NCBI RefSeq assembly: GCF_011405515.1
Contig: NZ_AP022671.1
Location: 3,844,001-3,908,000 of the forward strand
DNA: 64,000 nucleotides
Direction: 5' to 3'
Source of the DNA: Nitrospira sp. KM1
GTDB taxonomy: Bacteria > Nitrospirota > Nitrospiria > Nitrospirales > Nitrospiraceae
The notes under the pieces: generated by a model
What the model was told of the DNA's origin: nothing
Database searches by the model: none
The model's input: only the letters and a program-made list of their open reading frames with translations
Program-made: the position numbers and the translations under genes
In this document: in pieces, positions 1 through 8,166 of the stretch
How positions within the stretch are numbered: position 1 is the stretch's first letter
Layout of the letters: each line of letters opens with the position of its first letter

Positions 1-256
1 GATTGCATCGCTGGAAGTCGCTCTGACGAATTTATCCGAACGGACAAGGTCCGTCTTTGTCTTGCGGAGGGTTTACGGATATTCGTATCAGGAAATCGCC
101 GTGCAGTTGGGCATATCCGAACGGTCCGTCGAGAAACACCTCGTCAAAGCCATGACGCACTGCCAGCAGATGTGTCTCAACGAAGATGAGCCTCCGGCGG
201 ATGACACCTCGGGGGGTGGCGATCCCGATGACACGTCTTTAGGAGAGAGGGTATAG
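1..256 (+). CDS. ECF sigma factor, FecI type, C-terminal part (triad T1)
   Basis: Only the last 84 codons are in the window; the reading frame is open from base 2 and the start lies upstream. The visible part is sigma region 4: a helix rich in charged residues, then YGYSYQEIAVQLGISERSVE as the helix-turn-helix that reads the -35 element, followed by KHLVKAM. The tail (DDTSGGGDPDD) is acidic and low complexity. It directs RNA polymerase to iron-uptake promoters in this family. The stop codon TAG shares its last base with the GTG start of the following fecR gene, so the two are translationally coupled. Function beyond family level is inferred from the neighbours. Confidence 0.9.
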   Translation, partial: IASLEVALTNLSERTRSVFVLRRVYGYSYQEIAVQLGISERSVEKHLVKAMTHCQQMCLNEDEPPADDTSGGGDPDDTSLGERV

Positions 257-1302
257 TGATCGGCTCATTGTCGATGACGCTGTTCGGCAAGTTAGGCAAG
301 GTGCGCATGACTCCGTCAGATACGAATCAAAATGGCGGTGCTAAACTCGATCAACGTCTCATGCGCGAAGCCACCGAATGGTTCATGCGCCAGTCGGCAT
401 CCGATTTTTCCATGGATCAACGTGCGAGGTTGGAAGCCTGGCGGCGGACCAGCGCCGCGCACGATCGCGCGTATAAGAAAGTGGCCGCGCTATGGGAAGC
501 ACCGGAAATGACTCTGGCTGCCAAACGGGTGGCGGGGACCGCCGTCCCGGCTGATATCGCGCGCATCTCTCGTTCCGGAAGGTGGAAACAGCAGCGGATC
601 GCGGCAGTCGCGGCGACGGTCTTGCTGCTGAGTCTCGCGCTCTGGTCGAGTGATCTCCTGACCTGGTGGAAGGCCGACTATGCGACTGCCGTCGGAGAGC
701 GCCGCGTCGTGACATTGACGGACCAATCGACCGTCACGTTGAACACCGATTCAGCTATCGCGGTGCGGTACGAGGCGGGCCGGCGCTTGATTCGCCTTCT
801 GCACGGTGAAGCTTCGTTTGCAGTCCAACCGGATGCGGCCCGTCCCTTTACTGTCGAGACACATGGCGTGACGGCGACGGCCCTGGGAACGGAATTTCTG
901 ATCCGCGACCGGCAAGACGATGTGCAAGTCACAGTCCTGCACGGTTCGGTGCAAGTGGATGACTCGAGAACATCGGCGGCCTCACCCGTTCGACTGGTCT
1001 CCGGGGATCAGGTCACAGTCGGCCCGCAGGGTCCGGGAGCCGTCGTGCAGGTCGATGCCGCCAGTCAGGTTGCGTGGCTTCAGGGACGGCTTGTTTTCGT
1101 GAGAGCGCCGCTCGCTGAAGTGGTGCGGGAATTGTCCCGTTACCACCGCGGCTATGTTGCGGTGTGGAATTCTTCGCTCGACTCTCTGCCGGTTACCGGG
1201 ATCTACAATCTCAACGATCCCGCCCGCGTCATCACGACGTTGGCCGATACGCTTCCGATTCACCTCGTGCGGCTCACGGATCACGTCATCGTCATCCGAT
1301 AA
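256..1302 (+). CDS. FecR-type anti-sigma/sensor (T1)
   Basis: Inner-membrane regulator that holds the cognate sigma factor and passes the receptor signal to it. Order seen in 348 residues: cytoplasmic FecR N-terminal domain (about 32-80, with ATEWFMRQ and the AWRR motif), one membrane segment (about 115-131), periplasmic FecR domain starting at VGERRVVTLTDQSTVTLNTD, and a C-terminal STN-like domain ending LTDHVIVIR. The GTG start overlaps the sigma stop by one base; an ATG at 307 preceded by AAGG is an alternative that would remove 17 residues. Family features are clear; the specific partner (sigma ending at 256, receptor at 1513) is inferred from order. Confidence 0.92.
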   Translation: MIGSLSMTLFGKLGKVRMTPSDTNQNGGAKLDQRLMREATEWFMRQSASDFSMDQRARLEAWRRTSAAHDRAYKKVAALWEAPEMTLAAKRVAGTAVPADIARISRSGRWKQQRIAAVAATVLLLSLALWSSDLLTWWKADYATAVGERRVVTLTDQSTVTLNTDSAIAVRYEAGRRLIRLLHGEASFAVQPDAARPFTVETHGVTATALGTEFLIRDRQDDVQVTVLHGSVQVDDSRTSAASPVRLVSGDQVTVGPQGPGAVVQVDAASQVAWLQGRLVFVRAPLAEVVRELSRYHRGYVAVWNSSLDSLPVTGIYNLNDPARVITTLADTLPIHLVRLTDHVIVIR

Positions 1303-1414
1303 CTCATAGTCTTACTGTCTTCCGGTTTCCCGTCGTCTCTTCCCATCGCATTCTCGTGAGATTGGTTTAGTCCCAGCCGGTATTTCTCTCAGCCTTGTTT
1401 GTATCCGGAGAGGG

Positions 1415-1462
1415 GAGGGGGGAATTTTTCAACTCCATACGTCCAGCATGCAGGGGTGAGAG
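1415..1462 (+). promoter_or_regulatory. Receptor leader block shared by T1 and T9
   Basis: GAGGGGGG, then CGTCC 17 bases later, then GGGTGAGAG. The same three words in the same order occur before the T9 receptor (47129-47174), with 19 bases between the first two. CGTC is a typical -10 word of ECF sigma promoters, so this is a candidate sigma-T1 promoter for the receptor at 1513. No experimental support. Confidence 0.4.
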
Positions 1463-1512
1463 GGCAAAACAGCGATGGCCATCCACACGCAAAAAGAGAA
1501 CCGGAGGCTGGC

Positions 1513-4122
1513 ATGCAGTTAAGTATTGCGGGCAGTCGTTGCAAAACGAGTCGTGACGGGCGGGAAACCGTGTTCACGCTAAACATAAGAGCCTGCACGA
1601 TGCTGGTTCTGGGCCTGTGGATCATGATCGGACAGGCGCTTCCGGCATTCAGTGAAACGGGAGCGGCTTCATCGACGAGCGCCGGCTCGAAGATCAACTA
1701 TGACATCGCGGGTCAACCGCTCAATACCGCGCTACGGGATTTTGCATTGGCATCAGGGCTTCAAGTGAGCTTTCACGACGATCTTGCCAACGGCCTGACA
1801 TCGCCCGGGGTGCGCGGTTCCTACACGGCGGAAGAAGCGCTGACGCAATTGCTGGCAGGCACCGGCTTGGGCTTTCGTTTTACGAGCGCTGATACGGTGA
1901 CGTTGGAACGATCGAACGGGTCGTCTCTCGCGCCGGTGCCGCTGGTGGGAGCGGCCGCTGGAGGAGCAGCCGGAGCAGGTATCAGCGAAGCAAATTCCGG
2001 ATCAACAGCACAAAAGCCGGTTAAAGTGCCTGAGATTCTGGTGAAAGATGTGAACCAACGCGACGACGACACGAAGTCGTATGTCGCGGAAGACGCCAGT
2101 ACAGCCATGCGCACGGACACGCCGATTCGCGATACACCCCAGTCGATACAAGTGATCACGCGCAAAGTGATCGAAGAGCAACGCGCAATTAGACTCGATA
2201 CCGCGCTTCAGAATATCAGCGGTATTTTTTCGTCGGCGCTCAGCAACGATGTAAACGATGACTGGTTTATACGAGGATTTAATGCAAACAACAACAACAT
2301 CGTCCGCAATGGTCTATTCGATCCCTTCTCTGCAACGAATGCGTCCGATCCCTATAACGTTCAGCGATTGGAGGTATTGAAAGGCCCATCATCCGTGCTC
2401 TACGGCCTTGGCGATCCCGGAGGCATCATCAACATCGTAACCCGTAAACCCCTGTCAGAGGCCGCCTACTCCGCCAATGTCATCCTTGGCAACTATAATC
2501 TGTACCGGTCGGAGCTCGACGCGACTGGTCCGCTGAATGCCAGCAAAACGCTGCTCTATCGGATGACCGTTGTCGGTCAAAAGGCGAATAGCTTCATGGA
2601 TTTTGCAGACCGCAATGTGGTGGGAATAACTCCCTCCGTCACCTGGCTCATGAGCCATCGCACAACCCTGACCGTGGACGGTGAATATTTAAAACGTTGG
2701 ACCCAACGGGTCACCGGCGTTCCGGCGGAGGGTTCGGTACTGCCTAATATCAATGGGCCGCTCCCACGAAATCTTTTCACCGGGATGGGCGGTTTTGGCC
2801 GGAATGATCGAACCGTCTACCGAATAGGGTACGATCTGACTCATCAGTTCAACAACGACTGGTCCATCCGGAACATGTATCGCTATGCCATTGAAGATAT
2901 TAATCAAGTCAATGGTGGCCCCTTGGCCATAGATCCTGATCAAAGGACGATCCAACGATTCTGGTTTGGAGCCGAAACGAGTCTCGCTCGATCGCACTAT
3001 CACAGCATGATCACGAACGTGATCGGCCATTTCAAGTTGTTGGACATGGACCATACGTTATTGACCGGGGTGGAACTACGACAACAGCGGAGCAACCCTT
3101 CGCAGCAGATTCTACGCCTGGGTTCCTCACTGAGTTTCGACCTCTATGCTCCGGATTACAGTATTAATCCATATACCGCTCCAATTGTGAGCAACAGTAA
3201 GTTCGATCAAGGGCTAAGTTTGGTAGGCGTCTACTTTCAGGACCAAATCGCTCTCTTGCGTAATCTGAAACTCGTCGGCGGGGTCAGGTTTGACTACGTG
3301 TACCAATGGGGAAAGAACGGGCCCTATTTGGAAAATCCTCCTAAACAAAATTCCGATGATACGGGTGTGAGTCCACGGCTGGGCCTCGTATATCAGCCTA
3401 TCGAGCCCGTATCGCTCTATACCTCCTGGATGCGAGGATTCTTACCTAACTCTCCCGGTGCGTTTAATCCTACCGGTGCGCTGTTCAAGCCTGAACGGTC
3501 CACGCAGTATGAAGTCGGGATCAAGACTTTCTTCTTGCAGAATCGACTATCCGCGACCTTGGCCTGGTATCACCTCACCCGAGAGAATCTCACAACCCAG
3601 GATCCGTTTATTCCGGGATTTTCCGTCCAAACCGGTGAACAGCGTAGCCAAGGCATTGAATTCGATGTCACCGCTAGTTTGATCACCGGCTGGAACGTCA
3701 TCGCGAGCTATACGTACACCGATGCTGAAGTCACCAAGGACAACGATCCGGAGTTAGTGCACAAACGTCTTGGAAGTGTTCCGTATAACAAAGCCACGCT
3801 TTGGTCCACTTACCACTTTCAAGAGGGGCTGCTTAGAGGATTCGGGCTTGGCGGCGGCGTGATCGGCTATACGAGTCGGAACGCGTCTATTTTTGGGCCT
3901 GGGGAGGTGAATATCCCTGGTTACGTAATCGCAAATGCGGCAATGTACTATAACCACGACTTGCAAACAGGGAACTGGTTAGGAGCGAAACAAATAAACG
4001 TCTCCGTAAATCTTCAGAATCTACTCGATCAGCGATACGTCACAAACGGCTTCAACACCACGACCGGGTTCTTTTTCGGCGACCCGCGCACCGTACTGGC
4101 AACGGTGGGCCTGCGGTTCTGA
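1513..4122 (+). CDS. TonB-dependent siderophore receptor with STN signalling domain (T1)
   Basis: Outer-membrane ferric-siderophore receptor and signal transducer, 869 residues. I place the start at ATG 1513 because GGAGG lies 5 bases upstream and a secretory signal follows (hydrophobic stretch about 29-45, ending PAFSETG). STN domain about 61-132 (YDIAGQPLNTALRDFALASG); Gly/Ala-rich linker about 140-158; TonB box about 172-178 in KVPEILVKDV; plug with VLKGPSSVLYGLGDPGGIIN; 22-strand-type barrel ending in VGLRF. Closest relative in the window is the T4 receptor (shared SGIFSSALSNDVND-type plug loop). The 96-bp spacing from fecR to the open frame holds its own promoter-like block. Ligand unknown. 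Confidence 0.95.
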   Translation: MQLSIAGSRCKTSRDGRETVFTLNIRACTMLVLGLWIMIGQALPAFSETGAASSTSAGSKINYDIAGQPLNTALRDFALASGLQVSFHDDLANGLTSPGVRGSYTAEEALTQLLAGTGLGFRFTSADTVTLERSNGSSLAPVPLVGAAAGGAAGAGISEANSGSTAQKPVKVPEILVKDVNQRDDDTKSYVAEDASTAMRTDTPIRDTPQSIQVITRKVIEEQRAIRLDTALQNISGIFSSALSNDVNDDWFIRGFNANNNNIVRNGLFDPFSATNASDPYNVQRLEVLKGPSSVLYGLGDPGGIINIVTRKPLSEAAYSANVILGNYNLYRSELDATGPLNASKTLLYRMTVVGQKANSFMDFADRNVVGITPSVTWLMSHRTTLTVDGEYLKRWTQRVTGVPAEGSVLPNINGPLPRNLFTGMGGFGRNDRTVYRIGYDLTHQFNNDWSIRNMYRYAIEDINQVNGGPLAIDPDQRTIQRFWFGAETSLARSHYHSMITNVIGHFKLLDMDHTLLTGVELRQQRSNPSQQILRLGSSLSFDLYAPDYSINPYTAPIVSNSKFDQGLSLVGVYFQDQIALLRNLKLVGGVRFDYVYQWGKNGPYLENPPKQNSDDTGVSPRLGLVYQPIEPVSLYTSWMRGFLPNSPGAFNPTGALFKPERSTQYEVGIKTFFLQNRLSATLAWYHLTRENLTTQDPFIPGFSVQTGEQRSQGIEFDVTASLITGWNVIASYTYTDAEVTKDNDPELVHKRLGSVPYNKATLWSTYHFQEGLLRGFGLGGGVIGYTSRNASIFGPGEVNIPGYVIANAAMYYNHDLQTGNWLGAKQINVSVNLQNLLDQRYVTNGFNTTTGFFFGDPRTVLATVGLRF

Positions 4123-4263
4123 GTTAATGAAAGGAGTGGCGCAGAAGCGATAGCTTGGAGAAAGACGTAGGTTTACGAACGGAGAACCTGACGCGCGGCT
4201 TCTTTCAACACCAAATCCACCGATGGTGCAGTGGCTCCAAGCCGTGTGGGGGACAGAAATATG

Positions 4264-4274
4264 GGGGACATTCT
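4264..4274. repeat. GGGGACATTCT repeat word
   Basis: This 11-base word recurs at 4911-4921 and 55984-55994, with close variants at 55922 and 62984. At this site it sits exactly where the vapB homology begins, as if an element end replaced the front of that gene. Confidence 0.45.
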
Positions 4275-4448
4275 ACAGCGGTTATCGAAGATGCGCTCCG
4301 TCATCTCCTCTCACGCCGCACGGCCAAGACGTCTCACAAGAGGGTCACTCTCCCGACCATTTCTGGCAAGGGGGTACGTCCAGGGATCGATCTCGACGAT
4401 TCCGCAGCCCTCATGACGTTTATGGAAGAACCGCATGGTTCTTCTTGA
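4275..4448 (+). pseudogene. vapB antitoxin remnant
   Basis: The frame from 4275 reads TAVIEDALRHLLSRR and then LPTISGKGVRPGIDLDDSAA, matching the C-terminal half of VapB antitoxins paired with PIN-domain toxins. Upstream in frame the sequence (from 4155) has no resemblance to the usual beta-strand DNA-binding N-terminus, and the GGGGACATTCT repeat lies at the junction. I infer the front was lost. Its last 14 bases overlap the vapC start, the normal arrangement for a coupled pair. Confidence 0.55.
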
Positions 4449-4885
4449 TGTCAACGTACTCATCTATGCCCACCGCGAGGATGCTCATGATCATCGAGCC
4501 TACCTCGAGTGGCTCGAAAATCTGATCAATTCCGACCAAGCCTATGGGGTTTCCGATCTCGTTCTGAGCGGCTTTCTCCGAGTGGCGACTCATCCCAAAG
4601 TCTTCAATCCACCCAGTTCGATGACTGCCGCCATCACGTTTGCTCGAGCACTTCGGGAGCCCTCCAATTGCACTGTGATTGCACCAGGTCCTCGTCATTG
4701 GGAAATCTTTTCCCGCTTATGTGGCCGGCGTCAAAGGCAACTTGGTTCCCGATGCGTATCTCGCGGCGCTGGCCATCGAAAGTGGAAGCGAATGGATCAC
4801 AACCGACCGGGATTACTACCGCTTTCCCGGGCTTCGCGTTCGACATCCCTTCAAAGAAAGTTCGTCTTGGCGTCCATCCTCCTAA
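4435..4885 (+). pseudogene. vapC: vapC-like PIN-domain toxin, frameshifted
   Basis: PIN-domain ribonuclease toxin broken by a frameshift. The first frame gives MVLLDVNVLIYAHREDAHDH with the first catalytic Asp, and continues to HWEIFSRLC near 4722. The homologous continuation is in the next frame: AGVKGNLVPDAYLAALAIES then EWITTDRDYYRF, which carries the other acidic active-site residues. One missing base near 4722-4728 would join them. After RVRHPF the natural end of the family is passed and the frame runs on to 4885. Probably inactive; a sequencing error is possible but the neighbouring antitoxin is also damaged. Confidence 0.65.
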
Positions 4886-4910
4886 CGATAATCCGATGAG
4901 CTTAATTTAA

Positions 4911-4921
4911 GGGGACATTCT
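4911..4921. repeat. GGGGACATTCT repeat word
   Basis: Second copy of the word at 4264, here just downstream of the broken vapC. The two copies bracket the vapBC remnants in the same orientation. Confidence 0.4.
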
Positions 4922-4987
4922 GCTACCTTGAGTCCGCATTCAACCCAAGCACGCGCTCTTCAATGGTGAATGATCGCTGGCGGGCTG

Positions 4988-5233
4988 CTAGCGATTCACA
5001 GTGACGGCGAGACGAAATCCCAAGGCATGAAGAAGAATATCGAGACTCCGGAACTCAGGATTGCCATGCGGAGGAAGCATTTTATAGAGGCTTTCACGAT
5101 CGAGTTTGGTTTTGTCGGCCAGCTGCGCCATATCTCCTTGGGGGCCTCCGCCACATTTCAGATATTCTTCGGCTTCACGGACATCACGTAGGGTCTTGAT
5201 CAGCTTTGCCTGATAGGCGGAGCTCTTTTTCAT
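4988..5233 (-). CDS. HigA/COG3636-like antitoxin, shortened
   Basis: 81 residues resembling the addiction-module antidote family (HTH proteins partnered with RelE/HigB-like toxins). Seen: an N-terminal helix (AKLIKTLRDVREAEEYL), then MAQLADKTKLDRESLYKML as the helix-turn-helix, and GNPEFRSLDILLHALGFRLA at the end. Family members are usually near 100 residues; about 20-25 residues between EEYL and MAQLA appear to be missing (GGGPQGD stands in their place), suggesting an internal deletion. No toxin gene adjoins it on the - strand, so it is an orphan. It lies in a stretch of decayed toxin-antitoxin genes. Confidence 0.55.
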   Translation of the reverse strand: MKKSSAYQAKLIKTLRDVREAEEYLKCGGGPQGDMAQLADKTKLDRESLYKMLPPHGNPEFRSLDILLHALGFRLAVTVNR

Positions 5234-5436
5234 GACTCCCCCTTATACGCACGCCTCTGCATGAACATGCCTGGGGGCGTGAACGCGAAATTGTAACGTT
5301 GACGAATGCTGGTATGCCGGCGAGTGGACCTTCCATCTTGACCGTTCTACCTATTCAGTGTCGATGCACACAATCCACTTGACTGACTACACAGGTTGGA
5401 ATTGGCCTGAAGAAAAGTAGAATGATACTGTTCGAA

Positions 5437-5693
5437 TTAATCCGTGTAAAAATGATTTCGAAGGTCGCTCTCAGCTACGAATCGCGAAGCTTGTCTCACG
5501 ATGGCTCGCAACGTGCCAATGTCAAGTTCCTGATGGAGGGGAGATGGAGGGGAATGGTTAACGTTTGAGCTTCCTGTGCGGGTCCCTTTCGACGAAGCTT
5601 CACATGACTGCCGCGCTGGGAGTATGTCGTAAACCCAAATTGGACGAGGATAGCGATGACCCGTTCTCCAGACAACCGTCTCAGTCTAGGCAT
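5437..5693 (-). pseudogene. hicA: hicA mRNA-interferase toxin, frameshifted by an 11-bp duplication
   Basis: HicA toxins are small double-stranded-RNA-binding-fold ribonucleases. From ATG 5693 the frame reads MPRLRRLSGERVIAILVQFG, then RGSHVKLRRK containing the active-site His, then QTLTIPLH. Here an exact 11-bp tandem duplication (5532-5553) throws the frame into a stop at 5496. In the other frame the family ending resumes: QELDIGTLRAIVRQASRFV, ending at 5437. Removing one 11-bp unit gives an intact protein of about 81 residues, the normal HicA size. The start overlaps the hicB stop by 8 bases. Inactivation by replication slippage is the simplest explanation. Confidence 0.8.
5532..5553. repeat. 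11-bp tandem duplication inside hicA
   Basis: GATGGAGGGGA occurs twice with no spacer (5532-5542 and 5543-5553). One unit is enough for a continuous HicA frame, so the second is the likely mutation. Confidence 0.9.
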
Positions 5694-5913
5694 GAGCCAG
5701 GTCAAATTCCATTGTCACAAGAAGAGTGGGATTCGGTGCAAGTCCCAGTTCGGCCAGATCCTCTCCTTGCAGATGCAGTTCGACAGCCTCATGTAGATTC
5801 TTCATGGTTTCGTCCAACGATTTGCCTTGCGTCACTACGGCGATTTCCAGGCATTCAGCCACATAATGACTCTCTCGCTTCCGAACAACAGCTTTTCGGG
5901 CGATGCGAGCGCT
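5686..5913 (-). pseudogene. hicB: hicB antitoxin remnant without a start codon
   Basis: The frame ending at 5686 reads VVRKRESHYVAECLEIAVVT, then GKSLDETMKNLHEAVELHLQ, then a C-terminal segment ending MEFDLAHA, matching the short HicB antitoxin type that folds as a degenerate RNase-H-like domain. It is open for 76 codons after an in-frame TGA, but no ATG, GTG or TTG precedes the conserved part; the first in-frame candidate is a GTG inside the conserved core. A TTG in the neighbouring frame just upstream (TTGAAGCGC) suggests a frameshift near the start. It overlaps hicA by 8 bases (ATGCCTAG), the usual coupling. Order is hicB then hicA. Confidence 0.65.
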
Positions 5914-5997
5914 TCAACTTTGTTATGTAGGCGGGGGATGGAGCCTGAAGAAAGACGTTTTGGTGAAGAGCTTTCCAATTCTCACTCCTTGACCCCG

Positions 5998-7404
5998 TCA
6001 AAGTTGTTCCGACTCTACATCAGGTGAGATCGCGGATGAGACTTGTCTGTGAGATTGTTCGGGACTGTCCTGACCGAGTCGTCTGACCATCCAACCCAAC
6101 AGCACCCCGGCCGCCAATGCCGTGAGGTCGACTCCGGCTACTGCCCATTGTCCTCTCGGCACGCTCACCAGTAGATGACTCTTGGTCGTGAAGGCATTGA
6201 GCAGCGGCAGACTTCCCAACAGCAAGGCCGCGACAGAGAGTTGGCGTTTCCATGCGAACGTGTTCCCGCCCCGCAGCAGGCTATGCATGAGGCAAAATCC
6301 CCATGCCAGAAAAAAGCAGCGTACTTCCCATGATGCCCGCCCGGGAAGCGGGAGCGGCAACAAGCGATTGGCCCATAAGAACGCTCCGATCGCGACGAGC
6401 AATCCCGCCACCGCAGCGACGTTGAGACTTTCCATGAGACGAGTATGCATGGCACGCGGGCGGCTCATGTCATACCTCCGCCGCTTGGTGGTCCATGACA
6501 GAAGACTCGTGGCGATCATGATGCTCGACGTCAATCCCAAGATGAAGTAGACCCACCGTATGGCGGCGCTTCCGAACTGGGCGAAATGCAGATCGAATAG
6601 GAGTGACTGGGATGTCTCGCCGACGGGCGATTGGGCAGGCGGTCTGTCACCGGTTAAGCCATCTGCCAGACCCACGAGAACGGGTGCTGCGCGATCGCTC
6701 GTCATGTCCTGGACGTCGAATGCATGCTGAACCGGCGCCATGCCGGAATCTTCTTGGGACGAGATCGGTAATCCTGCAGACAGATAGATGGACCAGAGGA
6801 CGACCAGACCGGTGAAGGTGATCATGAGGTGAAAGGGAGTCGCCAGTACGCCGGTGATGTTGTGCGTGTCCAGCCAGGCGCGGTAGGGAAAAGACTGAGA
6901 ACGGAATGAAAAAAAATCCTTGAAGATCCTGCGATGAATGACCAGACCGGTGAACAGCGCCACGAGCATGGCGACTCCGGATGCGCCGACGATCCACGCG
7001 CCGGGTTGTCCCAACAATAGCTCATAATGGAAGTGGTAAAAGAAATCGCCGCCTTGAGTGTCCCGATACGTCACCAGTTGACCGGTGAGGGGGTCGATCG
7101 TTTGACCCGAAAACGTTCGGTTCTCCTGCCATTTGACCTTTAAGACCGGCAGGTCGGTAATGGATCCTTCTCCGGGTTGACGAACAGCCAGCATGGCCGG
7201 CCGCACTCGATATCCGGGATCCGGAGCACGTTCTCTCATGAGAGCCGATGTCACCTCTTGCAGTTCGGGCTGCATCCAAGCGGTGATTTCGTTGTCGAAG
7301 ACAGTGAGCGTTCCCGTGAGAAAAACTGCAAACAACACCCAGCCGGAGAGCAGCCCGCTCCAAGAATGGAGACTGTTGATGGATTGAGTGAAGCCTTGGT
7401 TCAT
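5998..7404 (-). CDS. PepSY-associated transmembrane protein, FoxB/PiuB type, with shortened PepSY domain
   Basis: Inner-membrane protein of the family linked to ferric-siderophore reduction and iron uptake. 468 residues from ATG 7404 (MNQGFTQSINSLHSWSGLLS); an upstream-extended frame to 7653 would cross the promoter region of T2 and has no signal. Seen: TM1 about 16-36, the FHYELLLGQPG and HRRIFKDFF motifs, THNITGVLATPFHLMITFTG with family histidines likely to bind haem, and several C-terminal membrane segments. Against its paralogue at 54362 the region between the second and third membrane blocks lacks about 50-60 residues that form the inner PepSY domain. Divergent from T2 (231-bp gap), which hints at joint control. 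Confidence 0.82.
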   Translation of the reverse strand: MNQGFTQSINSLHSWSGLLSGWVLFAVFLTGTLTVFDNEITAWMQPELQEVTSALMRERAPDPGYRVRPAMLAVRQPGEGSITDLPVLKVKWQENRTFSGQTIDPLTGQLVTYRDTQGGDFFYHFHYELLLGQPGAWIVGASGVAMLVALFTGLVIHRRIFKDFFSFRSQSFPYRAWLDTHNITGVLATPFHLMITFTGLVVLWSIYLSAGLPISSQEDSGMAPVQHAFDVQDMTSDRAAPVLVGLADGLTGDRPPAQSPVGETSQSLLFDLHFAQFGSAAIRWVYFILGLTSSIMIATSLLSWTTKRRRYDMSRPRAMHTRLMESLNVAAVAGLLVAIGAFLWANRLLPLPLPGRASWEVRCFFLAWGFCLMHSLLRGGNTFAWKRQLSVAALLLGSLPLLNAFTTKSHLLVSVPRGQWAVAGVDLTALAAGVLLGWMVRRLGQDSPEQSHRQVSSAISPDVESEQL

Positions 7405-7521
7405 GACCCGGCAGGCTGTCCAAAAGTAATGCTGATTGGGAGCGACACTATAACATAGCCGGTCTTTCTCACTTTTTCCTTGTCGAATAGTGAGCATCCT
7501 CCTCCCACAAGAACTTCCCGA

Positions 7522-7569
7522 TTTTCCGGCGGTTGAACATGGCCTGCCGAGAGGCATCGTCCCTATACT
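7522..7569 (+). promoter_or_regulatory. Shared sigma-gene promoter block (T2)
   Basis: TTTTCCGG, then GAACAT at 7535-7540, then TATACT at 7564-7569 (29 bp start to start). The same block precedes all ten complete sigma genes in the window. TATACT would be a sigma-70-type -10, and GAACAT would lie near -41, where an activator or repressor could bind. Confidence 0.65.
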
Positions 7570-7600
7570 GCCTTGCAAAACTCTATCGTGTACCGGCCGG

Positions 7601-7628
7601 ATTAAGACCCGACCAGGGGTTATTCGTC
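7601..7628 (+). promoter_or_regulatory. ECF-type promoter, T2-specific copy 1
   Basis: ATTAAGAC, 16 bases, CGTCTA, followed by AGA. An identically spaced copy lies before the T2 receptor (9249-9276). The likely transcription start is only a few bases before ATG 7636. I infer autoregulation of this sigma gene. Confidence 0.65.
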
Positions 7629-7635
7629 TATATAG

Positions 7636-8166
7636 ATGAGAGAGCAAAACCAATCATTCATGTTGGAAGAACTGTTTCTCAGCCAACGCCACACGCTCGT
7701 CATGACGATCGCGCGGATGGTCGGATGTCCTCACACGGCCGAAGACCTCGCGCACGAGGCGTACGTGCGAGTCTCGTCCGCCGTCAGTACGCGCCCGATT
7801 CTCAACCTCCAGACATTTCTATTCCAAACCGCCCGTAATCTGGCGATCGATCATCTGAGACGTGAACGGACGCGCCGCCGCTTCATGACAAATGAGGTCG
7901 ACTCGGAAGCGTGGATGGAGGTGGCCTCTACCCAGCCCTCTCCTGAGACGCAGACGATGGACGGGCAGCGCCTTGCCATGTTCGATGCGGCGCTCTCGAA
8001 GCTCCCGCAACGGGCTCGACACATCTTGTTGCTCAACAAGATTCATGGGATGGGGTATCCGGAAATTGCGGCGCAGCTGGGAGTGTCCGAGAGCACCGTC
8101 TACAACGACATCCGCATGGCCCTGGCGCATTGTCTGACGGCCATGATGGACAAGGACGCACTGTAA
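7636..8166 (+). CDS. ECF sigma factor, FecI type (T2)
   Basis: 176 residues. Region 2 is seen as HTAEDLAHEAYVRVSS and LFQTARNLAIDHLRRERTRR; region 4 as HGMGYPEIAAQLGVSESTVY. The recognition-helix end reads TVYNDIRMAL in place of the VEKH seen in most sigma factors here, and this module also has its own promoter word (ATTAAGAC-N16-CGTC), so the change may define specificity. ATG 7636 follows that promoter almost directly; Met-9 (7660) is an alternative start. The TAA stop overlaps the fecR ATG (TAATG). Confidence 0.93.
   Translation: MREQNQSFMLEELFLSQRHTLVMTIARMVGCPHTAEDLAHEAYVRVSSAVSTRPILNLQTFLFQTARNLAIDHLRRERTRRRFMTNEVDSEAWMEVASTQPSPETQTMDGQRLAMFDAALSKLPQRARHILLLNKIHGMGYPEIAAQLGVSESTVYNDIRMALAHCLTAMMDKDAL

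Noticed and set aside
4155-4274. In-frame N-terminal extension of the vapB remnant
   Set aside because: Residues from MEKDVGLRTENL onward have no VapB character and include the repeat word; not counted as part of the gene.
5565-6027. Two + strand open frames across the hicBA remnants
   Set aside because: They are the opposite strand of hicA and hicB, whose - strand translation is clearly homologous to known families.
7405-7653. Longer N-terminus of the PepSY protein on the - strand
   Set aside because: It would run through the T2 promoter blocks, and the paralogue at 54362 starts at the same residue as ATG 7404.
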